Positions 1 through 5,298 of a DNA stretch of 6,582 bases are shown one piece after another. How positions within the stretch are numbered: the first letter of the stretch is position 1; the number at the start of each line of letters is the position of its first letter. The notes beneath the pieces were generated by a model, which saw only the letters and a list, made by a program, of their open reading frames with translations, searched no databases and had not been told where the DNA came from. The translations under genes and the position numbers were made by a program. Source of the DNA: Candidatus Acetothermia bacterium. GTDB lineage: Bacteria; Bipolaricaulota; Bipolaricaulia; Bipolaricaulales; Bipolaricaulaceae. The DNA is taken from the NCBI GenBank assembly GCA_003552425.1, contig PUMC01000111.1:1-6582 (forward strand). The letters are read 5' to 3'.

Positions 1-403
1 ACACATACGCGCCCAGCGGTCCGTTCAGCGACCCCTCGATTCGGTTGACGACGCCGGCCTGGATGTGCCCCAGGAGCGGTTCATGGCACGGGAACAAGGC
101 CGTGGGCAAGAGCCGGAGCTCTCCGATGCCCATATGGGCGCAGGCGTCCACCACCTGCCCGACGAGGAGGTCTCCGTTGCGAAAGGCGTGGTGGAAGGAG
201 AGTGTCATTCCGTTCCTCACCCCGGCGTTTCGCAGGGCTTCGCCGAGGCTTGGGGTCAGCTTATCCACCCCGGGGCGGAGGGTTCTGCGGGGTCCGCCCG
301 CGCGGTGACCGTCGGGCACTGTGCCGAACGCACCCTGATAGGTCCGCAGCGGCTCCCCGGCCAGCGTCTCCGGAACATCCCTTCCCACGGCGTTAATCGG
401 CAT
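1..403 (-). CDS. citF: Citrate lyase alpha subunit (citrate CoA-transferase), N-terminal part, cut by window start
   Basis: CitF is the alpha subunit of cytoplasmic citrate lyase. It swaps the acetyl group on the acyl-carrier thiol for citrate, giving citryl-ACP for the beta subunit to cleave. Only the first 134 codons lie here, against roughly 500 in known CitF, so the catalytic C-terminal half is outside the window. Recognition rests on residues 65-133: GMTLSFHHAFRNGD (65-78), a VVDACAHMG helix, then CHEPLLGHIQAGVVNRI (106-122) and a GPL motif. All of these line up with the E. coli CitF N-terminal region as I recall it. The ATG at 403-401 is chosen because GGAGGT lies 5 nt upstream (409-414). 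It overlaps the end of the upstream citDE gene by 11 nt, which suggests translational coupling. Residues 1-50 match less well, as is usual for this family. Confidence 0.93.
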   Translation of the reverse strand, partial: MPINAVGRDVPETLAGEPLRTYQGAFGTVPDGHRAGGPRRTLRPGVDKLTPSLGEALRNAGVRNGMTLSFHHAFRNGDLLVGQVVDACAHMGIGELRLLPTALFPCHEPLLGHIQAGVVNRIEGSLNGPLGAYV

Positions 404-1586
404 GTGCCACCTCCAACCCGAGTTCCCTGGCGATGGCCAACACCCGTTCGGCGCGCAGGAGCACAGGACGGTCGACCATCCGCCCCTGGAAGCTCACCGC
501 CCCGGCGCCCCGTGCCTCGGCCTCCTGGGATGCTGCGATCACGCCCTGTGCCCAGGCGAGTTCCTCGTCGGTGGGGGCCAGTGCGCGGTGAACGGTCGCG
601 ATCTGCATGGGGTGGATCACCCCTTTGCCGTCAAAGCCAAGCGCGCGGGCTCGCTGGGCTTCCTCGTACAGTGCTTCCGCATCGTCCACGTGGGACAGCA
701 CCGAGTCGGAGGCTTGCACGCCTGCTGCTTTCGCGGCCGCCACCAGGTGTGACCGTGCCCAGGAGAGCGTTTCCCAGTCGCGGGCGCACCCCACCTCCCG
801 CGTGTAGTCCTCGGCGCCGAAGGCCAGACACACGACGCGCTCAGAGGCTTGTGCGATGTCGGTCGCCGCCAACACGCCCTTGGGGGACTCCACGATGGGC
901 ATGATCCATGTTCGCCAAGGAAGACCGTAGCGACCCTCGAGTTCGTACAGGATCCCCGCCAGTTCCGTCACCCGTACGGCTGACTCGGCCTTGGGAAGGC
1001 AGATACCGTGAGGGTGACCGCCCAACACCACACGCAGGTCCTCCCGGCCGCCTCGCTCCAAGGGGTTGATCCGCACCCAGAGCTCGGTGCTCCCGAACGT
1101 CATTGCCGCCAGCGTTCGGCGTACGAGGAACCGCGCCGCGTCCTTCTCAGCGGGTGCGACAGCATCCTCGAGGTCGAACAGGAGGCAGTCGGGGCTGAAC
1201 GCGTCGGCGAACGCCAGGGTGCGGGCGTTGTTACCCGGTACGTAGAGGCGTGTGCGCCGCAGGCGGTCCCGCGCTGTGGCCTTCCGCCCCTGCACGACGG
1301 CGAGGGGTTGGTGGAACGCCTCCCCTCCGCCCGTGGCTCGGTACAACGCCCCCTCCACACGGGCGGCGATCACGTGATCGTACGCCCCCTGCTCGTTGAC
1401 CTCCGCTTCCACGTCCGTCATCCCCAGCCGGCCGACAGCCTCCGTTGCCACCTCGACGATCCTGTCCTCGTACATCGGGCCGGACTTGGAGCGGACGCGA
1501 ATGTGGGTGCCGGTTCCGGGTCGAACCCGAACCCGGGCATCGGACCGTTCCTCGCTTCCGCAGCTTGCTTCCCGCTCCACAGGCAA
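393..1586 (-). CDS. citDE: Fused citrate lyase acyl-carrier (gamma, CitD) and beta subunit (CitE, citryl-ACP lyase)
   Basis: This 397-residue protein joins two citrate lyase subunits that are usually separate. Residues about 11-85 are CitD-like: ERSDARVRVRP near the start, then VATEAVGRLGMTDVEAEVNE and QGAYDHVIAARVEGAL, which resemble the DKGALDCILRARLE end of E. coli CitD. A linker of about 25 residues follows. Residues about 110-397 are a full-length CitE of the HpcH/HpaI-type TIM-barrel family: LYVPGNN (114-120), FDLEDAV (137-143), RINP (172-175), IVESPKG (231-237) with Glu233, GAEDY (257-261), and GFDGKGVIHPMQ (317-328). CitE cleaves citryl-ACP to oxaloacetate and acetyl-ACP. Adjacent citF supports true citrate lyase rather than a malyl-CoA lyase relative. 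The TTG start is chosen for its GAGGGGG site 7 nt upstream; GTG at 1580-1578 is an alternative. It lies 13 nt after the argF stop. The canonical attachment serine position appears to be Arg14, with Ser15 next to it. Confidence 0.92.
   Translation of the reverse strand: MPVEREASCGSEERSDARVRVRPGTGTHIRVRSKSGPMYEDRIVEVATEAVGRLGMTDVEAEVNEQGAYDHVIAARVEGALYRATGGGEAFHQPLAVVQGRKATARDRLRRTRLYVPGNNARTLAFADAFSPDCLLFDLEDAVAPAEKDAARFLVRRTLAAMTFGSTELWVRINPLERGGREDLRVVLGGHPHGICLPKAESAVRVTELAGILYELEGRYGLPWRTWIMPIVESPKGVLAATDIAQASERVVCLAFGAEDYTREVGCARDWETLSWARSHLVAAAKAAGVQASDSVLSHVDDAEALYEEAQRARALGFDGKGVIHPMQIATVHRALAPTDEELAWAQGVIAASQEAEARGAGAVSFQGRMVDRPVLLRAERVLAIARELGLEVAHAD
409..414 (-). promoter_or_regulatory. 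Ribosome binding site of citF
   Basis: Read on the minus strand this is GGAGGT, 5 nt before the citF ATG at 403-401. It lies inside the last codons of citDE, so the citF start depends on ribosomes working within the upstream gene. It fixes the start of citF at 403. Confidence 0.8.
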
Positions 1587-1593
1587 GGTATCG

Positions 1594-1600
1594 CCCCCTC
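1594..1600 (-). promoter_or_regulatory. Ribosome binding site deciding the TTG start of citDE
   Basis: The minus-strand sequence is GAGGGGG, 7 nt before TTG at 1586-1584. It overlaps the last base of the argF TAG stop (1602-1600). The spacing favours TTG over the next in-frame GTG at 1580-1578, which would be 13 nt away. Either start keeps the CitD domain complete. Confidence 0.65.
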
Positions 1601-2511
1601 TAGCCCATCAGTCTTGCCAGCACGCCTTTCTGCGCATGCAGGCGGTTCTCCGCTTGCTCGAAGATCGCGGAGGCCGGATCCCGTGACGCTTCGTAGGTGA
1701 TCTCCTCATCGTAGTGCGCCGGCAGGCAGTGGAGCACCATGCACCCTGGGGCGGCGTGTTCGATCAGGGCCTTGTCCAGCGTGAACCCCTGGAAGGCGTG
1801 GGCTCGCTGTGTGGCTTCGGCTTCCTGTCCCATGCTGGCCCACACGTCCGTGTAGAGGATGTCCACCCCGCGGGCTGCCTCTCGGGGGTCGTGGAATATG
1901 TCCACTTGGGCCCCGAGCTTGCGGGCCTCCGCAACAATCTGTGCGTTTGGTTCGTGCCCTTCCGGACAGGCGATGCGGAACGAGAGGCCTAGCTTCGCGC
2001 AGGCCATGATCAGTGAATGGGCGACGTTGTTGCCGTCACCGAGGAAGGTCAGCGTCAATCCTTCCACAGCACGCTTTCGTTCCCAGATGGTGAGCATGTC
2101 GCCCAGCGCCTGGCAGGGGTGGTACAGGTCCGAGAGGCCGTTGATCACAGGTACGGTGGCGTGCTTGGCCAGTTCCTCGATCACGTCGTGGCCGAACACG
2201 CGAGCCATGATCCCGTCCACATAGCCCGACAGGACGATGGCAATATCTTCGGTGGTCTCCCTTTGCCCCAGCTTGATCTCGTCGGGCCCCAAGTACAGCG
2301 CCTGCCCCCCGAGCTGGTTCATCCCCACCTCAAAGGAGACCCGCGTGCGCAGGGAAGGTTTCTGGAACACCATGGCCAGTGTCTTCCCTGTCATCACCTG
2401 CTGGTGTGAGATCCCTCCGCGCAGCTCGCGCTTGAGATGCGCGGCAAGCTCCAGCGTCTCCCAGATCTCCTGTGTGCTCCAATCCGCGAGCGTCGCTAGA
2501 TGCCGTTGCAC
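1600..2511 (-). CDS. argF: Ornithine carbamoyltransferase
   Basis: This cytoplasmic enzyme transfers the carbamoyl group of carbamoyl phosphate to ornithine, giving citrulline. It serves arginine synthesis, or runs in reverse in the arginine deiminase pathway. The protein has 303 residues, normal for bacterial OTC. The carbamoyl-phosphate loop is SLRTR (53-57), followed by GQRETTEDIA (82-91) and HPCQ (131-134). The C-terminal domain has GDGNNV (158-163), the ornithine-binding loop DVWASMG (222-228), HCLPAH (261-266) with the catalytic Cys262, and AENR (287-290). The SMG loop and HCLPA motif mark OTC rather than aspartate carbamoyltransferase. SLRTR in place of STRTR is a common variant. The frame is open upstream, but GTG at 2511-2509 is chosen because AGGAGGTG sits 5 nt before it and the family's N-terminal homology starts just after it. 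No neighbouring arginine genes are visible, so an anabolic or catabolic role cannot be decided; argF is used as a generic symbol. Confidence 0.95.
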   Translation of the reverse strand: MQRHLATLADWSTQEIWETLELAAHLKRELRGGISHQQVMTGKTLAMVFQKPSLRTRVSFEVGMNQLGGQALYLGPDEIKLGQRETTEDIAIVLSGYVDGIMARVFGHDVIEELAKHATVPVINGLSDLYHPCQALGDMLTIWERKRAVEGLTLTFLGDGNNVAHSLIMACAKLGLSFRIACPEGHEPNAQIVAEARKLGAQVDIFHDPREAARGVDILYTDVWASMGQEAEATQRAHAFQGFTLDKALIEHAAPGCMVLHCLPAHYDEEITYEASRDPASAIFEQAENRLHAQKGVLARLMG

Positions 2512-2516
2512 GTATA

Positions 2517-2524
2517 CACCTCCT
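2517..2524 (-). promoter_or_regulatory. Strong ribosome binding site of argF
   Basis: AGGAGGTG on the minus strand, 5 nt upstream of the GTG at 2511, is a near-perfect Shine-Dalgarno sequence. It lies in the 49-nt gap after the upstream gene's stop codon and sets the argF start well inside a longer open frame that extends to 2721. Confidence 0.85.
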
Positions 2525-2560
2525 CCAAGGTTGTTGCCCGTGCCTTGCCACGGGTCAAGC

Positions 2561-3796
2561 TCAGGCGGCGGTGACTTCCTCCAGTATATGGATGTCGCGG
2601 CCTTCCAGTGCCTGCGTGAACGTGTCGTAAAGCGGTCCGTGGATCGCGTCTTCGGGGGCGATGATCCCCGGGCTCCGGATGTCCCCTCGCCCGACGAGCC
2701 ACGCGCCCACAGCTGTGGCAAAGCCCGTCACCCGTGCCATCGACGAGATACCGGTCTTCCGGTCCGCCTTATCCCACATGTAGTAGTCGATGCGCGTGGG
2801 TTTACCGTCCAACGTCCCCAGCGCTGAGTTCCACATCACGCACACGTCTGTGTCCCCCGGCTCCGGAAGGAGGCGCGGTTGCAGGACGTGGAGCAGAAGT
2901 TCTCGCGGGACGACTTGGGTGCCGTCGATTTCCACGGGGTCAAGATCGAGGAGCCCGCACTCTTTGAGGACATCGATGCCATCGTAGTGGCCGGGCCAGC
3001 GGATTGTCTTCTCGGTGAAGTCCTTGAGTTCCGGCCGCGTGTAGATGAACGAGGGCATGCCCGGGGTGATCGCGCATTCCAAGGCGTGGTCCACGCCGAA
3101 GCGCTGGAACCGGAACTGTTCCCTTCCCGTGAGCGCCGGTACTTCCGCCACACCACCGTCTTGAAGGATCTGAACGGGAATCATGTACTCCCGGAGCACG
3201 TGGTCGAACGCCCAGGTGACCATGTACCGCAGCGGACGGCGTTGTGCCGCCTCCCACTCCGGCACGCCGCCCACGCGGGCCACAGCCGATTCCGTGTGGT
3301 CCAACGTGCGCAGGGCCCGGCCCAGGGTGACGTTGCTCAGGCCCGGTGCGAAGCCCATGCCGTCGAGGAACGTGACCCCCGCCGCCACAGCTTGCTCATG
3401 GAGCCACTCTCCGTACTCGTCCGGTGCTACCCCGTCGGGGAGCTCCAACCCTTCGGTTTCGTAAGGATCAGGCCGGCGGTGGTACTCCTCGAGCATATCG
3501 ACGATGTCGAGCCCCGCTTCGATCGCGGTCCGGACCGCCCGATAGCTCGACCAGCGGTCGGGCAGAGCGATCACCCCCACGTCGTACTCGGCCATGAGTT
3601 CCTTGAGTTCGGGGGCGCCCACATCGGAGCGATGCGTGCGCACTCTGTCCTCGTCCCCGACGAAGCGACGCGCCTCCTCCAGCGCCCTGGGCCGTCGGCC
3701 CACGAGGCCGACGCACTCCACATCGTCCCTCCGGATGAGATCCCAAGCGACCGCCAAGCCGATTTTCCCCGTTCCACCCAAGACCAGCGCCTTCAC
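2561..3796 (-). CDS. Saccharopine dehydrogenase-like NAD(P)-dependent oxidoreductase
   Basis: This 411-residue protein belongs to the saccharopine dehydrogenase/lysine 6-dehydrogenase/carboxynorspermidine dehydrogenase superfamily. An N-terminal Rossmann domain opens with the dinucleotide-binding glycine motif GGTGKIG (7-13). VIALPD (75-80) and VDMLEEY (99-105) follow. FLDGMGFAPGLSN (143-155) is the usual glycine/proline hinge into the substrate domain. That domain carries KTIRWPGHYDGIDVLKECG (263-281), like the TLRYPG region of LYS9-type enzymes, and DRKTGISSMARVTGFA (345-360). Such enzymes oxidise or reduce amino-acid-derived imines; the exact substrate cannot be read from sequence. GTG at 3796-3794 is chosen because AGGAGGG lies 6 nt upstream and the Rossmann fold starts at residue 2; the frame is open further upstream to 3940. 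It is the first gene of the leftward operon, followed after 49 nt by ornithine carbamoyltransferase, which hints at an amino-acid substrate. Confidence 0.88.
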   Translation of the reverse strand: MKALVLGGTGKIGLAVAWDLIRRDDVECVGLVGRRPRALEEARRFVGDEDRVRTHRSDVGAPELKELMAEYDVGVIALPDRWSSYRAVRTAIEAGLDIVDMLEEYHRRPDPYETEGLELPDGVAPDEYGEWLHEQAVAAGVTFLDGMGFAPGLSNVTLGRALRTLDHTESAVARVGGVPEWEAAQRRPLRYMVTWAFDHVLREYMIPVQILQDGGVAEVPALTGREQFRFQRFGVDHALECAITPGMPSFIYTRPELKDFTEKTIRWPGHYDGIDVLKECGLLDLDPVEIDGTQVVPRELLLHVLQPRLLPEPGDTDVCVMWNSALGTLDGKPTRIDYYMWDKADRKTGISSMARVTGFATAVGAWLVGRGDIRSPGIIAPEDAIHGPLYDTFTQALEGRDIHILEEVTAA

Positions 3797-3802
3797 CGTT
3801 CG

Positions 3803-3809
3803 CCCTCCT
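3803..3809 (-). promoter_or_regulatory. Ribosome binding site of the saccharopine dehydrogenase-like gene
   Basis: AGGAGGG on the minus strand, 6 nt before the GTG at 3796, decides the start within a longer open frame. It lies about 10 nt downstream of the second leader hairpin (3820-3839), so that hairpin could affect access to it. Confidence 0.8.
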
Positions 3810-3819
3810 GTTCGTCCAA

Positions 3820-3839
3820 GAGCCGCCCGAGAGCGGCTC
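3820..3839 (-). other. Perfect 7-bp inverted repeat (hairpin 2) in the leader of the leftward operon
   Basis: GAGCCGC at 3820-3826 pairs perfectly with GCGGCTC at 3833-3839, leaving a 6-nt loop. In the predicted leftward transcript it comes about 10 nt before the Shine-Dalgarno sequence of the first gene. No T-run follows on either strand, so it is not a standard intrinsic terminator. It could be an RNA structure that modulates translation, or a DNA operator. Confidence 0.55.
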
Positions 3840-3852
3840 CTGCTGGTATGAT

Positions 3853-3874
3853 CCCGGTGTTCTGATCCACCGGG
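3853..3874 (-). other. Perfect 7-bp inverted repeat (hairpin 1) in the leader of the leftward operon
   Basis: CCCGGTG at 3853-3859 pairs perfectly with CACCGGG at 3868-3874 across an 8-nt loop. It lies between the predicted leftward promoter and hairpin 2. No T-run follows it. Together the two hairpins fill much of the leader of about 110 nt. The dyad could also be a protein-binding site, since it lies between the promoters and the coding start. Confidence 0.5.
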
Positions 3875-3911
3875 GCCGACGCGTACGGAAAATAGGTGTG
3901 AATGCGGCTCC

Positions 3912-3940
3912 ATGTTAGCCGTGGCTCGCATCGGGGACAA
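3912..3940 (-). promoter_or_regulatory. Predicted sigma70-type promoter of the leftward operon
   Basis: On the minus strand TTGTCC (3940-3935) and TAACAT (3917-3912) are separated by exactly 17 nt, each matching 4 of 6 consensus bases. Transcription would begin near 3905, giving a leader of about 110 nt before the GTG at 3796 that includes both hairpins. This was found by eye and the match is moderate. Confidence 0.4.
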
Positions 3941-3945
3941 CGTGT

Positions 3946-3973
3946 TTGGGTGATCGTTGCGCTTGGGTACAAT
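3946..3973 (+). promoter_or_regulatory. Predicted promoter of gltX, placed for a leaderless transcript
   Basis: TACAAT at 3968-3973 is a good -10 box (5 of 6). A weak -35, TTGGGT at 3946-3951, lies 16 nt upstream. Only 8 nt separate the -10 box from the gltX ATG at 3982, so transcription should start at or within about 2 nt of the start codon. There is no Shine-Dalgarno sequence in that gap. The -35 is 5 bp from the -35 of the predicted leftward promoter, so the two could compete for RNA polymerase. Confidence 0.6.
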
Positions 3974-3981
3974 GGCCGATC

Positions 3982-5298
3982 ATGGATAAGGTCGTGGCGA
4001 GGTTTGCACCAAGCCCCACGGGTTATCTGCACGTCGGGGGAGCACGTACGGGCTTGTTCAACTGGCTCTTTGCCCGCCATCACGGTGGCACGTTCGTGCT
4101 CAGGATCGAGGATACGGATCGGACACGCTCCACCAAAGAGGCCATCCAGCAGATCATCGACTCGCTGACGTGGCTTGATCTTGATTGGGACCGGTTTGCA
4201 CGTCAGACCGACCACCTAGAGAGGCACGTGGAAGCTGCCCATCAGCTGCTCGACCAGGGCGATGCCTATCGGGATGAGGGCGCTGTGTGGTTCCGCGTTC
4301 CCACCGAGGGTGTCACCACCGTGCACGACGAGCTCCTTGGGGCGGTGGCGTTCCAGAACCGCGAACTCAAGGACATGGTGATCCTGCGGTCGGACGGGAC
4401 ACCCACCTACAATTTTGCCTGCGTCATCGACGATGCCGACATGGGGATCACGCACGTCATCCGCGGCGACGAACACCTCAACAACACCCCCAAACAGCTG
4501 CTCATGTACCGTGCGCTGGGGCTGCCCCTTCCTAAGTTCGCGCATATTCCGTTGATCCTGGGACCGGACAAGACGAAGCTCTCCAAGCGCCATGGTGCGG
4601 TGTCGGTGTTGGAGTACCAGCGGCGAGGGTTCGTCCCCGAAGCGCTCGTCAACTTCCTGGCGCGGCTTGGCTGGGCGTACGGGGATCAGGAGGTGTTCAC
4701 CCGGCAAGAGCTCATCGACCTGTTCGATCTGCCTGGGGTGGGCAAGTCAGCGGCCGTGTTCGACGAGTCGAAGCTCCTGTGGCTCAATCACGAGTGGCTC
4801 AACCGTTACGACCTTCACCGGCTGGCCCAGCTGCTGGAAGGGTACATCGTGCGTGAGGGGGTGGCCACGAACGAGGAAGTCCAAGCGCTGGGTCAAGATC
4901 GGCTGGCCGCTGCCTCGGCGAAGCTTCGAGAGCGCGGTCGCACGCTCGTGCACATGGCGCAGATGGCGCATTACCTCTTTCCACGAGAAGTGCCCGTGCC
5001 GGAGGAGGATCGGCACCACTTCACCCCCGAGGTCTGCCAGGCACTCCAGCGTGTGGCCGATGCGATAGAAGCCGCGCCCGACCCCTCCCCCGCGGGATTG
5101 GAGGCGGCTGTGCGTGGTGTCCTCGAGGAGCTCTCCCTCCCCCTGAAAGCGCTGGCCCAACCGATCCGCCTGCTTGTCACCGGTACCCGCGTGGGCCCGG
5201 GGTTGTTCGACGTCCTGCACCTTGCGGGCCCGACGAACGTCGCCCAACGGTTGCGTAACGCATCCAAGTGGTGTGAGGGGGTGGAGGACGCAGCATGA
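3982..5298 (+). CDS. gltX: Glutamyl-tRNA synthetase, short form
   Basis: This class I aminoacyl-tRNA synthetase charges tRNA with glutamate in the cytoplasm. The HIGH-type signature is HVGG (17-20) within RFAPSPTGYLHVGGART. The KMSKS-type signature is KLSKR (199-203). The segments LRIEDTDRT, RSDGTPTYNF and HVIRGDEHLNNTPKQ are typical of GluRS, and the C-terminal anticodon-binding region carries QPIRLLVTGTRVGPGLFDVL. The protein has 438 residues, against about 465-490 for most bacterial GluRS. The shortfall lies at residues 96-104, where AYRDEGAVWFRV passes directly into the beta-strand. The usual stretch of about 45 residues that begins CYCT/CYCS in zinc-type enzymes and includes the RYDGRCR motif is missing. 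ATG at 3982 is chosen because homology starts at residue 3; an in-frame TTG at 3946 lies inside the likely promoter. It overlaps the next gene by 4 nt (ATGA). Whether it is discriminating for tRNA-Glu cannot be judged by eye. Confidence 0.95.
   Translation: MDKVVARFAPSPTGYLHVGGARTGLFNWLFARHHGGTFVLRIEDTDRTRSTKEAIQQIIDSLTWLDLDWDRFARQTDHLERHVEAAHQLLDQGDAYRDEGAVWFRVPTEGVTTVHDELLGAVAFQNRELKDMVILRSDGTPTYNFACVIDDADMGITHVIRGDEHLNNTPKQLLMYRALGLPLPKFAHIPLILGPDKTKLSKRHGAVSVLEYQRRGFVPEALVNFLARLGWAYGDQEVFTRQELIDLFDLPGVGKSAAVFDESKLLWLNHEWLNRYDLHRLAQLLEGYIVREGVATNEEVQALGQDRLAAASAKLRERGRTLVHMAQMAHYLFPREVPVPEEDRHHFTPEVCQALQRVADAIEAAPDPSPAGLEAAVRGVLEELSLPLKALAQPIRLLVTGTRVGPGLFDVLHLAGPTNVAQRLRNASKWCEGVEDAA
5283..5287 (+). 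promoter_or_regulatory. Ribosome binding site of the thioredoxin-domain gene
   Basis: GGAGG lies 7 nt before the ATG at 5295, within the last codons of gltX. It supports the ATGA overlap as the real start and implies translational coupling with gltX. Confidence 0.75.

Noticed and set aside
65..904. Plus-strand open frame of 279 codons opposite citF and citDE
   Set aside because: Its Arg/Pro-rich translation has no domain signature, and the minus strand here encodes clear CitF and CitE.
2879..3865. Plus-strand open frame of 328 codons opposite the saccharopine dehydrogenase-like gene
   Set aside because: It is antisense to a gene with a clear Rossmann motif and family signatures, has no Shine-Dalgarno support, and has a low-complexity translation.
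3853..3874. Hairpin considered as an intrinsic terminator
   Set aside because: The 7-bp stem is not followed by a run of T on either strand, and both flanking genes are transcribed away from it.
3889..3894. TATTTT on the minus strand as an alternative -10 box for the leftward operon
   Set aside because: No acceptable -35 box lies 16-18 nt upstream; the 3912-3940 pair fits better.
3972..3989. Five-codon mini-ORF (MADHG) overlapping the gltX start, a possible leader peptide
   Set aside because: Its ATG overlaps the -10 box and would lie upstream of the predicted transcription start, so it is probably not transcribed.
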